Shown here piece by piece: positions 43,263 to 52,298 of a stretch of 64,000 bases of DNA. The translations under genes were made by a program, and so were the position numbers. The notes beneath the pieces were generated by a model, which saw nothing but the letters and a program-made list of their open reading frames with translations, was not told where the DNA came from and searched no databases. This DNA comes from Bacteroidia bacterium (GTDB lineage: Bacteria > Bacteroidota > Bacteroidia > Bacteroidales > CAJPTX01), in the NCBI GenBank assembly GCA_905373475.1, contig CAJPTC010000003.1, forward strand, positions 1 through 64,000, in the 5' to 3' direction. Within the stretch, counting starts at the first letter, position 1; every line of letters begins with the position of its first letter.

Positions 43263-44186
43263 TTAAGCTTCCTCGTCTCGTTTTAAGAGCTTGGCTTCCT
43301 CGGGTGCATAATTATTAGGGTTTTCAGAATGTTTATTTTGCGGAGCTTTTATAACGATGAAAGATGGATTGACCATCTCTTCCTTATTGTAAATAAGTCT
43401 TTTGGGTTGTTTTTCCATGGTAACAACCACACAGTCTGCAAATTCACAAATAGCCTGCCCCGCTGCCGTATCCCATTCTGAGGTCGGGGTAATGCGTGGG
43501 TACAAATCTGCGGTTCCTTCTGCTACTAAACAGAATTTCTTAGAAGATCCCTGCGGAATGGGCGGAAGCATATCGGGGTGAAGTTCCCTGACTTTTTCTA
43601 GATAGGAAGTCATCTCAGGAGCTAAATGCGAGCGACTACTCACTACCGTGTAGCGGTGTTCGGCTTCGTATGGCAAAGGTAAGCGAAGAGCTTTAGGAAG
43701 TAGCTTTTCCACGCTGCAATCTTTGTACTCCTTTATTTCGCTAAGAGCTCTATTGGGTATCTTATATGAACCGACTGAGCGCGCAGCGAAGTAGAGCGTT
43801 TCGGTAGAGGGGAGGCAGATGACGCCGATAATAGGATTTCCCTCCTCTATGAGCGCTATATTTACTGTAAACTCGCCGTTTACCTTTATAAACTCCTTTG
43901 TTCCGTCAATCGGGTCTACCAGCCAATAGAGCGACCAATTGGCACGCTCCTCGTAGTGTATCAACCTACCCTCTTCGCTCATAAGAGGAATGTAGGTGTG
44001 AAGTAACTGTTCGCGTATCTCCGAATCCGAGATCTTGTCCGCTTTGGTCAGAGGCGTGGAGTCAGATTTCAGGTTTACGCCAAAATCGCCCGAATCGTAT
44101 ATTTCCCGTACTTTTTTCGACGCCGAAATAGCTGCGAAAACTGCATCCTGCAATAGCTTGGCTACCACCTCATCTCCCAATATCAT
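43263..44186 (-). CDS. cysQ: 3'(2'),5'-bisphosphate nucleotidase CysQ
   Basis: A 307-residue member of the inositol monophosphatase superfamily. Metal-site motifs are: TPLTKADK near residue 43, the DPIDGTKEF (near 92-100) box after YWLV, and WDTAAGQAICEFA near 240. CysQ hydrolyses 3'-phosphoadenosine 5'-phosphate left by sulfate assimilation and other transfers; no sulfate assimilation genes are nearby, so general PAP clearance is likely. A tail (SENPNNYAPEEAKLLKRDEEA) extends past the usual length of about 250-270. Confidence 0.92.
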   Translation of the reverse strand: MILGDEVVAKLLQDAVFAAISASKKVREIYDSGDFGVNLKSDSTPLTKADKISDSEIREQLLHTYIPLMSEEGRLIHYEERANWSLYWLVDPIDGTKEFIKVNGEFTVNIALIEEGNPIIGVICLPSTETLYFAARSVGSYKIPNRALSEIKEYKDCSVEKLLPKALRLPLPYEAEHRYTVVSSRSHLAPEMTSYLEKVRELHPDMLPPIPQGSSKKFCLVAEGTADLYPRITPTSEWDTAAGQAICEFADCVVVTMEKQPKRLIYNKEEMVNPSFIVIKAPQNKHSENPNNYAPEEAKLLKRDEEA

Positions 44187-44222
44187 CCAGCCACCTTCTA
44201 AAATGAGAATTATTCACTATTA

Positions 44223-44254
44223 CAAAAGTAACTAAATAAAAATGGAATCACAAA
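44223..44254 (-). promoter_or_regulatory. cysQ promoter
   Basis: Minus strand -33 TTTG (44251-44254), exactly 20-nt spacer, -7 TACTTTTG (44223-44230). The best match to the Bacteroidota consensus in the window. Confidence 0.82.
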
Positions 44255-44316
44255 ATCTTTTTCGATTAATGATTTAATCATTTGCTTTGCCCCCTCATCT
44301 CGCATCCCCAAAAACG

Positions 44317-44369
44317 GGCGTTGCGGGCAACGCCTCTACAACATTGATATTCAATGTCTTTTTGTTGCC
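44317..44369. repeat. REP-like intergenic element, copy 1
   Basis: Begins with the inverted repeat GGCGTTGC-GG-GCAACGCC (44317-44334), then ACATTGATATTCAATGT (second inverted repeat) and a T-run ending TTTTTGTTGCC. The first stem and the order of later blocks recur at 52028-52093. The whole gap 44187-44620 shows no gene. Confidence 0.6.
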
Positions 44370-44471
44370 ATGCGCTCTAAACAGCCGTCTGCGAGAGAAC
44401 CACTTTGTGTAACACTTAATTCTTAGCTCTAAACTTGTACCAAAGGCGCTACATCCGCTTGTCGCCTCAAT

Positions 44472-44508
44472 ACAATTCAGCCCAAGGCACTGCCTTGGGC
44501 TGAATTGT
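44472..44508. terminator. Long perfect hairpin downstream of sufD
   Basis: A 17-bp perfect stem (arms 44472-44488 and 44492-44508, core CAGCCCAAGGC) closed by a 3-nt loop ACT. It has a short T-run on the plus strand (TCCTTTTT), not on the minus strand. It may end sufBCD transcription, or stabilise its 3' end. Confidence 0.65.
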
Positions 44509-44620
44509 TCTATCCTTTTTACGCCCTAAAAGGGCAATACAAATCATTGACTATCAATTTTATATTGCTTGCACTACCTCTCACTCCGGATTTACGCCAA
44601 CTGCATTACGTCTGTGTGGA

Positions 44621-45946
44621 CTATAATTTTTCCCCTTTTAAGCGAGATTCTATCAGCGTTTCAATCTGCTCTTGGATTACAGGAAGATGGATCTCGGAAA
44701 TAACATCTTGCAAGAAAGCTCGCATCAATAGGCGCGTAACCTCTTTTTGCGGGATGCCTCGCGTTAGCATATAGAACTTCGCTTCCTCGTCTAGTTGTCC
44801 CACTGTTGCGCCATGACTACATTTTACGTCGTCGGCATCTATGAGCAATTGCGGACGCGTATGTGCTATGCCCCCGCGATTTACCAACACGTTCGCATTG
44901 CGTTGGTAGGCTTGTGTTTTTTGCGCGTCGCGGTGTACATGAATGTGTCCAAAGAAAGAGTATTCCCCTCCGTCGTCTATCAACGTTTTATACAATTGCG
45001 AGCTTGTGCAATTGGGCACTCTGTGTTCTACCCGCGTTACATTGTCTATATACTGCCCCTCATCCACCAAGGCTATACCAGAGAGATTGAGTTCGGCATA
45101 TTGTCCACCTAAATCCACTACAACTTCATCGCGAATAAAACCTCCACGCAGAGTTATGGTGTTGTTGTAGAACTGCGCTTTTTCGTTAAGCTGCGCATAG
45201 GTATGGTTTAGTAGCGTTGTACGGTTGTGTACATTCTGCAACGTTACACAGCGTAAGGTCGCACCTGCGCCGAGTATACACTCAAGCGTGGCGTTAGATA
45301 CAAAAGCAACCTCGGAGAGCGAATGCTCGCTGAGGTTACACTGGGCTTGTGCACCATTGCCCAACAGGATCAGATTCCGCTGGTTTACAAAAAGTGGGCG
45401 AGGTCCTTGCTGCACAAGGGTTATATTAAAAGGCTTGTCTGCCACGACATTTTCGGGGACGTACAGAAAGAACCCGTCTTCAGAAAGTAAAGTCGTTAAT
45501 GCCTCTAGTACATCTTTGGCTTTATGTGCCAAGTAGGGGAGTACCAAATCGGGAAGCTCCTCAAGGGCTTTAGCAAGACTTCCGTAAACGATGCCCGAGG
45601 GAAGCCGAACCAAGCGTTCGTTCTCAGGTGCTATATATTTACCATTGATACAACGCAACGTGTACGTCTCATTCTTATTCAACTTGTAGCCCAAGAAAGG
45701 GAGTTGGAGATACTCCATATTGGCACGATGCTCAGGCAAGTAAAGCTCCTGCTGAAACACGTTCTGCAATTTGGCAAATCGGAAAGTTTCGCTTTTTTGC
45801 GTGGGTAAGCCTTTGGAAAGTTCTTGCTGTGCCTGTTCCAACAACAGATGAAACTGAGGCGTATCTGCCCCCAAAGGCTTATAATCCTGCATACGCCCAG
45901 CTTGTAGCAGCGTGGCGAGCGTATGCGGCAAGGTTACATTCGTCAT
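44621..45946 (-). CDS. sufD: Fe-S cluster assembly protein SufD
   Basis: A 441-residue SufD-type beta-helix protein; with SufB and SufC it forms the scaffold complex where Fe-S clusters are built. Seen are the SufBD core phrases DGGEYSFFGHIHVHRDAQKTQAYQRNANVLV-type region with HIHV and the DADDVKCSHGATVGQLD motif holding the conserved Cys/His. SufD is longer N-terminally in variable sequence. It lies 5 nt after sufC. SufS, SufE and SufA are not in the window. Confidence 0.94.
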   Translation of the reverse strand: MTNVTLPHTLATLLQAGRMQDYKPLGADTPQFHLLLEQAQQELSKGLPTQKSETFRFAKLQNVFQQELYLPEHRANMEYLQLPFLGYKLNKNETYTLRCINGKYIAPENERLVRLPSGIVYGSLAKALEELPDLVLPYLAHKAKDVLEALTTLLSEDGFFLYVPENVVADKPFNITLVQQGPRPLFVNQRNLILLGNGAQAQCNLSEHSLSEVAFVSNATLECILGAGATLRCVTLQNVHNRTTLLNHTYAQLNEKAQFYNNTITLRGGFIRDEVVVDLGGQYAELNLSGIALVDEGQYIDNVTRVEHRVPNCTSSQLYKTLIDDGGEYSFFGHIHVHRDAQKTQAYQRNANVLVNRGGIAHTRPQLLIDADDVKCSHGATVGQLDEEAKFYMLTRGIPQKEVTRLLMRAFLQDVISEIHLPVIQEQIETLIESRLKGEKL

Positions 45947-45951
45947 CCTTC

Positions 45952-46698
45952 CTACTCCTTTAACCAGTCGTAACCACGTTCTTCGAGTTCGAGAGCAAGC
46001 TCCTTGCCACCAGTCTTCACGATTTTCCCTTTGTAAAGTACGTGCACTTTGTCGGGAACAATGTATTCGAGTAGACGCTGGTAGTGCGTAATTACGATAG
46101 TAGCACGTTGGGGGCTGCGTAGTTTGTTCACCCCGTTTGCTACGATGCGTAGTGCATCAATATCAAGTCCAGAGTCCGTCTCATCTAGGATAGACAGAAT
46201 TGGCTCAAGCATGGCCATCTGAAAAATCTCGTTCCGTTTCTTCTCGCCTCCAGAGAATCCTTCATTCACCGCACGCCCAGTCAAAGAAGCATCTAGTTCT
46301 ACCAGCTCTTTTTTCTCGCGCATCAGTTTCAAAAAGTCGGAGGCATTTACAGGGGGCAAACCTTTGTATTCACGGTGAGCGTTGAGAGCCGCCTTCATGA
46401 AATTTACCATAGACACCCCTGGTATCTCTACGGGGTACTGAAAGCTTAGAAATAAGCCTTCTTGTGCCCGTTCTTCGGGGGGGAGGGCTAGCAAATCCTT
46501 CCCGTTGAAGGTTACCTTCCCTTCGGTTACCTCATATATATCGCGTCCTGCCAGAACCGCACTCAGTGTACTTTTTCCAGAGCCGTTAGGTCCCATAATA
46601 GCATGCACTTCGCCTGCGTTTACTTCAAGGTCTATGCCGCGTAGGATCTCCTTCCCCTCAATGCTGGCATGTAAATTCTCTATTTTTAGTAACGACAT
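45952..46698 (-). CDS. sufC: Fe-S cluster assembly ATPase SufC
   Basis: A 248-residue ABC-type ATPase. Walker A GPNGSGKST (~36-44), the family-specific signature FSGGEKKRNEIFQM, Walker B (LSILDETDSGLDIDAL) and switch His (THYQRLL) are present. It powers the SufBCD scaffold. Order sufB-sufC-sufD on the minus strand with short gaps (50 nt and 5 nt) shows an operon. Confidence 0.97.
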   Translation of the reverse strand: MSLLKIENLHASIEGKEILRGIDLEVNAGEVHAIMGPNGSGKSTLSAVLAGRDIYEVTEGKVTFNGKDLLALPPEERAQEGLFLSFQYPVEIPGVSMVNFMKAALNAHREYKGLPPVNASDFLKLMREKKELVELDASLTGRAVNEGFSGGEKKRNEIFQMAMLEPILSILDETDSGLDIDALRIVANGVNKLRSPQRATIVITHYQRLLEYIVPDKVHVLYKGKIVKTGGKELALELEERGYDWLKE

Positions 46699-46748
46699 CG
46701 TAACATTTAGAATTATAGTGGAATAGAAACGCTTTGTGCTCGCATCAA

Positions 46749-48203
46749 TTAGCCTACACTCCCTTCCAGACTGACCATGAGAAGCTTCTGTGCTTCTACA
46801 GCAAATTCCATGGGGAGTTTATTGAGCACTTCTTTCGCGTATCCGTTTACAATCAGCCCAATGGCGTCTTCGGTCTTAATACCGCGCTGGTTGCAGTAGA
46901 AGATCTGATCCTCGCCTATTTTCGAGGTCGTAGCTTCGTGTTCTACCACAGCCGTCGGATTCTTGACCTCTATCTCGGGGAAAGTATGTGCTCCACACTT
47001 GTCGCCCAAAAGCAGCGAGTCACACTGAGAGAAATTCCGGGCATTTTCCGCCTTGGTTGAGACCTTAACCAAGCCACGATAACTATTGTCGCTCCGACCC
47101 GCCGAGATACCTTTAGAAACAATAAGACTTTTCGTACCGGGGGCAAGGTGAATCATTTTTGTACCAGTGTCTGCCTGTTGAAAGTGATTGGTTACAGCCA
47201 CCGAGTAGAATTCAGCCACCGAGTTTTCGCCTGCCAAGATGCAACTGGGGTACTTCCACGTAATAGCCGAGCCAGTTTCCACCTGAGTCCAAGAAATCTT
47301 GCTATTGCGTCCCTTGCAAATTCCACGTTTGGTTACGAAATTGTAAATCCCTCCTTTGCCTTCGGCATCGCCTGGATACCAGTTCTGTACGGTGGAATAT
47401 TTTACTTCTGCTCCCTCCTCCGCCACGATCTCTACCACAGCTGCGTGCAGCTGGTTCTCGTCGCGCATTGGGGCTGTACAGCCTTCAAGATAGGATACAT
47501 ACGCATCGCGATCTGCTACAATGAGCGTGCGTTCAAACTGACCAGAGCCCATAGCATTTATGCGGAAGTAGGTACTGAGCTCCATTGGGCAACGTACCCC
47601 TTTAGGGATGTAGCAAAAACTCCCATCGCTAAACACCGCAGCATTTAAGGCGGCAAAAAAATTGTCGTTGTCGGGCACTACTGCCCCCAAATATTTTTGT
47701 ATAAGCGTGGGGTAGTTCCGAATGGCTTCGTTCATCGAACAGAAGATGATTCCCTTCTCCGCGAGCGTTTCTTGAAAAGTAGTCTTTACAGAGGTACTAT
47801 CCATCACAGCATCTACTGCAACGCCCGACAATATCTCGCGCTCCTTGAGTGGAATGCCAAGCTTATCGAACGTATTCAATATCTCGGGATCTACTTCCTC
47901 TAATGAGGCAGCCTTCTTTTTCGGAGCAGCGTAGTAGATAATATCCTGAAAATCAATAGGAGGGATCTTAAGGTAAGCCCAGTCTGGCATGGTAAGCGTC
48001 TGCCAATGACGGAAGGCGCGGAGACGCCGATCGAGCATCCAAGCGGGCTCGCCCTTTATTTGCGATATACGCCGCACAATATCTTCATTTAACCCTTTGG
48101 GAAGGGTATCGGTCTCTACGTCAGTATAAAATCCGTACTTGTAATCGCCAGAGGTCACTGACTCGAGAACGTCTTCTTGTTGAAGCTTTTTTTCGTCGTT
48201 CAT
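46749..48203 (-). CDS. sufB: Fe-S cluster assembly protein SufB
   Basis: A 484-residue protein from ATG 48203; a frame to 48251 starts at TTG with non-family sequence. It shows the SufB phrases YKYGFYTDVETDTLPKGL, KIPPIDFQDIIYY, YIPKGVRCPMELSTYFRIN, YVSYLEGCTAPMRDENQLHAAVVE and CGAHTFPEIEVKNP (the Cys proposed to hold the cluster). First gene of sufBCD; -7 box upstream at 48249-48256. Confidence 0.97.
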   Translation of the reverse strand: MNDEKKLQQEDVLESVTSGDYKYGFYTDVETDTLPKGLNEDIVRRISQIKGEPAWMLDRRLRAFRHWQTLTMPDWAYLKIPPIDFQDIIYYAAPKKKAASLEEVDPEILNTFDKLGIPLKEREILSGVAVDAVMDSTSVKTTFQETLAEKGIIFCSMNEAIRNYPTLIQKYLGAVVPDNDNFFAALNAAVFSDGSFCYIPKGVRCPMELSTYFRINAMGSGQFERTLIVADRDAYVSYLEGCTAPMRDENQLHAAVVEIVAEEGAEVKYSTVQNWYPGDAEGKGGIYNFVTKRGICKGRNSKISWTQVETGSAITWKYPSCILAGENSVAEFYSVAVTNHFQQADTGTKMIHLAPGTKSLIVSKGISAGRSDNSYRGLVKVSTKAENARNFSQCDSLLLGDKCGAHTFPEIEVKNPTAVVEHEATTSKIGEDQIFYCNQRGIKTEDAIGLIVNGYAKEVLNKLPMEFAVEAQKLLMVSLEGSVG

Positions 48204-48248
48204 GCCGTGAATGAGCGGGACTCTATTTGTGTTCTTTCTACTTAAGAA

Positions 48249-48256
48249 CAAAAGTA
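48249..48256 (-). promoter_or_regulatory. -7 box of the suf operon promoter
   Basis: Minus strand TACTTTTG, 46 nt before the sufB ATG. The -33 TTTG box is not evident, which leaves room for an activator or repressor. Confidence 0.5.
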
Positions 48257-48445
48257 GTGGAAAAAAGTTTCAGAGGGCGAGGCGAATAAGTGATGCTACC
48301 AGCTACGTATGCATTTCCGATCATGTTTTGTGCAAGGCCTCATGATTTCATTACACTACGCATTACTCTATTCTCAAAACATTGGTTCTCAACCTCGAGT
48401 TTGGGTATGTTGTACAAGCTATACTGGTAGGTATTGAAAAGTTTT

Positions 48446-48453
48446 TAACTTTG
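48446..48453 (+). promoter_or_regulatory. -7 box upstream of the pseudo-receiver gene
   Basis: Plus strand TAACTTTG, 22 nt before the ATG at 48476. No TTTG at the -33 distance. This is divergent from sufB. Confidence 0.5.
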
Positions 48454-48475
48454 TATCTGTAGTCTTTTATTGAAG

Positions 48476-48985
48476 ATGTTGACGGTTCGCTTAAAGCTCT
48501 ACGTCGTGGATATGACGCCCGATTACCTCGACGAATTATTTCGTTCTCTACCCGATTATATCTCCTTTGAATATGAAACATATGAGAATGGTAGCTCTTT
48601 TGTAGACAGCCTGCATCGGAAGCTGTCTGCCAACGAACTCCACGTAGTGCTACTTGCCTACCAGTTTGGTTATGGTTCATCGTACGTCATGAACGGGCTC
48701 GAGGTTCTGGAGGCAGCACGTGCATTACAACCCACCCTGAATTTCGTGATGTTGGCACAAAGCAAAGAGTTGGAATATACCATGAAGGCGAAGTCGTTAG
48801 GCGCCTACGCAGTTATAAACCGTGACCAGTTACCCCTGCAAATCAATTCATTACTAATGGGTCTGATTGCAGAACAACGCATACCCTTTGCACGCCGCCA
48901 TCTGCTCTTTGCAGGGCTTTATTTTCTCGTTGTTGTAGTAGCTTTCCTTGCGGTTTTTGTTGCCTTCAATTATTTAGACTTTTAG
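48476..48985 (+). CDS. Membrane-anchored degenerate response-regulator receiver protein
   Basis: 169 residues from ATG 48476 (a TTG two codons earlier is also possible). Residues ~5-130 read like a CheY receiver fold: LKLYVVDMTPDYLDELFRSL resembles the start of REC domains, LHVVLLAYQFGYG the beta-3 end, VMLAQSKEL beta-4 and GAYAVINRDQL beta-5. All phosphorylation residues are missing: the acceptor Asp is Ala, the acidic pair is D-M, the Thr/Ser is Ala, and the Lys is not present. A C-terminal transmembrane helix (LLFAGLYFLVVVVAFLAVFVAF) anchors it. The stop is directly followed by the AddB-like gene start (TAG-ATG), so it is cotranscribed with it. A binding-only regulatory domain is inferred. 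Confidence 0.7.
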   Translation: MLTVRLKLYVVDMTPDYLDELFRSLPDYISFEYETYENGSSFVDSLHRKLSANELHVVLLAYQFGYGSSYVMNGLEVLEAARALQPTLNFVMLAQSKELEYTMKAKSLGAYAVINRDQLPLQINSLLMGLIAEQRIPFARRHLLFAGLYFLVVVVAFLAVFVAFNYLDF

Positions 48986-51976
48986 ATGTGTGCTGCCGCC
49001 GAGCATTTCTTCCTCTACCGTGTTGCACGCGATTTATGGGAACGCTGGGGTGCGGAGGGATTGCGCCATAGTATGGTATTTCTGCCCTCGTCTCGTTCCA
49101 AGCTTTTTTTTGTGCGTTACCTGCACGAATTAGCAGGAAAGCAGGCGCTCGTACTGCCCGCCTGGGCTAGCGTTCGCACTGAAGCAGAGCGCATTTCGGG
49201 GATAGAGGTCGTAGAGCCTCTTTTATTGCTCCCCGAAGTTTTTCATTCCTATCAGGAGCTTAATAAAGCCTCGCTGCAAGATAAAGAAATCTCTGACGTT
49301 TTTGATGAGTTCTACCCTGCGGGGATGACCATCTTGCACGATTTTGACCAGATAGACAAATACCTAGTCAATGCGCACGAGCTTTTTGAAAACATTCAGG
49401 CTACCTCTGAACTCTCGCGCCGCATAGACTTTTTAACCGAAGAGCAACGCCAGTGGCTTGAAAAGTTCTTTACTCGAGTTGGGAGCACCCCCAGATCTCA
49501 ACTTGAACAGCGTTACCTCGATATTTGGCAATTATTAGGCTCTATCTACGAACGCTTGCAGAGCTACATTTTAGAGCGTAAAGAAGGTTACGAAGGGGCA
49601 GTATTGCATCACGCTCTGCAAAAAATAGAGGACTCCCCGAGTCTCGTTTGTAACGAAAATGTACAGCACTATGCTGTTGTGGGGTTTAATGCGCTGAGTG
49701 CTTGCGAGGAGAAGTATTTTGAGTATCTGAAAAATGGAGTGGGCAAAGAGAACGTCCTTTTTTATTGGGACTTTCCCGCTACACTCAATCGTCAGGAGCA
49801 GAGCGAGACAAGACGAAAGGATGCGGGCTACTTTATTCGTATGCACCGCACGTTGGGGGATGCGTTGTCTGAAGCCGAACCCAGCAACACAGCGCAAACC
49901 GTCGAAATAATAGCTGCTCCGTCTGTATTATCGCAGGCCGATGTGGTACGCGATATCCTCGAAAAACAAACCAAAGAGGCGATAGAGAATTCGGTACTAA
50001 TACTCCCCGACGAACAGCTACTGATGCCCGTATTGCAGGCGCTTCCACAGAACATAAGTGCCAATATAACGATGGGGTATTCGCTACGCAACACATTGGT
50101 TTATCTCCTTCTGGAGAACCTGTTGGCATGGTTGGCTTCGCGTACCGAGGGAGAAAAGAGTTCTTCCCGCAAAAGTTTGAAAACGCTATTGCTGCATCCG
50201 TTTTGGCAAAACGAAGAGGAAGTAAAGCATGCGCTTAGGGTTCTAGAAAGTGATACAAACGACAAAATAGCTGATACAAAGCTTGAAGGAGTTACGAGTC
50301 TTGTAACGAACTGGATAAGGAGTTTTGAAAAAAATACCTTGGGCGAATTCTTGCTAGAGTTTCTCCACAAACTGGGCGAAAGGCTTGAAGTTATCTACGA
50401 AGCAGAGAAGAAAGAAGAGAAAGAGACAGAATGCCCCATCTGGATGCACCATATAAGCGCTGCCTACGAAGTAATCTCAGCGCTCAACCAAGTAGTTCTG
50501 CGCGCAAATATATCGTCAAGTGTTCGTTTGTATCGGATGCTATTGCCGCAACTTTTTCGCGATAAAAAGATTTTCTACTACGGCGAACCACTTGCAGGCT
50601 TGCAGATTATGGGCTTCCTCGAAACGCGTTGCCTTGATTTTGAAGAGGTAACCATTCTCTCTTGCAACGAGGGTAGTTTACCCGCTCTACACGTTACGCC
50701 CTCTTTCATCATGTCGTCGCTAAGTCGGGGCTATAATCTGCCTACGTTACAGGATCGCGAGCTTATGTATGCCTATTATTTTCAGACGATAGTGGCTCGT
50801 GCGCGTCATGTACGCCTTATCTATGCAAAGACCGATGGGGCAGGGGTAGGTACAGAACCTAGTCGCTATCTGTTGCAAAAAAAATATCCCTTGGGGAATG
50901 AGGACGTTACCAACACCGCGCGTCTTACCACCCTCGATTACAGTTTTAGCCCAAGGGAAGAAGAAAGCAACAATACTGCACAGCATCCAGTACAAGTGCC
51001 CATTGAGAATTGCAAAGCGGAATTTGAAGCCTATTGTGCGCAAGGAATCAGTCCCTCGGCTTTGAGTTCGTATTGCCGTTGCCCCTTGCTGTTCTATTAC
51101 AAATATATTGCTCGCATAGAAGAACGTAAAGAGCCCGAACGTGCAGAACTCTCAGCGCTTACTTTTGGCACTTGGGTACACAATTCTCTACAAGCGTTGT
51201 ACAAACCATTGTGCGGGGAAGATTTCTCGGAAGAAAAGCGTCAAGAGCTTGTTGGTGCGGTAGATGAGGTTGTTAAATCGCAGTATGAAAAGATAAAAGG
51301 AGGAAGCGATATACGAGGTATAGAGCTTATAGAGAGCACTATTGTAAGCAAGGTAATGCAGGACTGCCTAGCGTTTGATGTGCAACGTATACCCTTTAAG
51401 CTCTGCGCATTAGAATACAATATCAAGGGAGAAATAGAACTTGAGGGCGGAAAGAAAGTCCTGTTACAAGGCACAATTGACAGAATTGATAAGGAGGGCG
51501 ACAATTTCCGAATCATAGACTACAAAACAGGGCAGTACGATAAGAAGCATGCAACCCTAACTTCGGTAGAATCTATTTTGGATGGCAGTGAGGAACGAGA
51601 TTATGTCTTTCAAACGTTCTTTTATGCTTATCTGCTAGAGCAAGCGCCTAGTGCGCTCTCGGAATACAATGGTAATAAGCCACTTACTCCCTTGCAAACA
51701 GTACCTAGTTTGTGGTTTGTGATGGAGGGGGAAAAGGCCAAACTCGAGCTTCTATACCCCAAAAAGCCAACAACCCATTCTGGCGAGGTAAATGCACCAT
51801 CTACAAAGGAGCAAGGGGTGCAAAGCTACGCGGCGTATGCTGCCGATTTCAAGGCGGCTTTGAGAAATACGTTAAGCGCCATGCTTACCACAAAAAGTTT
51901 TGCGCCAACGAATGATACGAAGCGATGCGAAAAATGCGCTTACCAAGTCCTCTGTTGGGGCGCGAAAGGGATATAG
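48986..51976 (+). CDS. AddB-like PD-(D/E)XK nuclease with Fe-S Cys ligands
   Basis: A 996-residue helicase-like/nuclease protein resembling AddB of the AddAB double-strand-break repair exonuclease. The PD-(D/E)XK nuclease domain is at the C terminus (GTIDRIDKEGDNFRIIDYKTG, around 825-850). Four Cys match the AddB iron-sulfur staple: one or two in SYCRCPLLFYYKYI (~690) and three in RCEKCAYQVLCWG at the end. The N-terminal Walker A place reads FLPSSRSKLFF, so ATP binding is probably lost. The partner helicase AddA is not next door here. It starts immediately after the pseudo-receiver stop. Confidence 0.82.
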   Translation: MCAAAEHFFLYRVARDLWERWGAEGLRHSMVFLPSSRSKLFFVRYLHELAGKQALVLPAWASVRTEAERISGIEVVEPLLLLPEVFHSYQELNKASLQDKEISDVFDEFYPAGMTILHDFDQIDKYLVNAHELFENIQATSELSRRIDFLTEEQRQWLEKFFTRVGSTPRSQLEQRYLDIWQLLGSIYERLQSYILERKEGYEGAVLHHALQKIEDSPSLVCNENVQHYAVVGFNALSACEEKYFEYLKNGVGKENVLFYWDFPATLNRQEQSETRRKDAGYFIRMHRTLGDALSEAEPSNTAQTVEIIAAPSVLSQADVVRDILEKQTKEAIENSVLILPDEQLLMPVLQALPQNISANITMGYSLRNTLVYLLLENLLAWLASRTEGEKSSSRKSLKTLLLHPFWQNEEEVKHALRVLESDTNDKIADTKLEGVTSLVTNWIRSFEKNTLGEFLLEFLHKLGERLEVIYEAEKKEEKETECPIWMHHISAAYEVISALNQVVLRANISSSVRLYRMLLPQLFRDKKIFYYGEPLAGLQIMGFLETRCLDFEEVTILSCNEGSLPALHVTPSFIMSSLSRGYNLPTLQDRELMYAYYFQTIVARARHVRLIYAKTDGAGVGTEPSRYLLQKKYPLGNEDVTNTARLTTLDYSFSPREEESNNTAQHPVQVPIENCKAEFEAYCAQGISPSALSSYCRCPLLFYYKYIARIEERKEPERAELSALTFGTWVHNSLQALYKPLCGEDFSEEKRQELVGAVDEVVKSQYEKIKGGSDIRGIELIESTIVSKVMQDCLAFDVQRIPFKLCALEYNIKGEIELEGGKKVLLQGTIDRIDKEGDNFRIIDYKTGQYDKKHATLTSVESILDGSEERDYVFQTFFYAYLLEQAPSALSEYNGNKPLTPLQTVPSLWFVMEGEKAKLELLYPKKPTTHSGEVNAPSTKEQGVQSYAAYAADFKAALRNTLSAMLTTKSFAPTNDTKRCEKCAYQVLCWGAKGI

Positions 51977-52234
51977 GTGTTGCCTCCTAAAACCGAAAGA
52001 TAAAACGTTGAATAGCAGTCTTTTAGTGGCGTTGCCCGCAACGCCTGAAAAAATGAATGTGTGTCATTGAACATTGGATATCAACCTTTTTGCCTTGTGT
52101 CTCATACCTCGCCTACATAGTTTATTACCGAAGGGATCTGAAAAACGAATAGACAAAAACAATATATCAATAACTCCAAAGTCACTATTTCTTGCGAAAT
52201 CAGAATGCCAAATAGCTTGTATGTAGTAGGTAAA
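51977..52234. other. Intergenic region with a REP-like element
   Basis: No gene seen. The second copy of the REP-like element is inside it, and the promoter of the SiaC pair follows. Confidence 0.6.
52028..52093. repeat. REP-like intergenic element, copy 2
   Basis: Starts with GGCGTTGC-CC-GCAACGCC (52028-52045) and later has ACATTGGATATCAACC followed by TTTTTGCC, the same order of blocks as at 44317-44369. Confidence 0.6.
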
Positions 52235-52267
52235 TTTCGCAGAAAGAGCAAAAAGGTATTAACTTTG
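52235..52267 (+). promoter_or_regulatory. Promoter of the SiaC-like gene pair
   Basis: -33 TTTC (52235-52238), 21-nt spacer, -7 TAACTTTG (52260-52267), 31 nt before the ATG. Confidence 0.65.
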
Positions 52268-52298
52268 GGGCACGTAGGTGGAGTGTAAATAGCATCAA

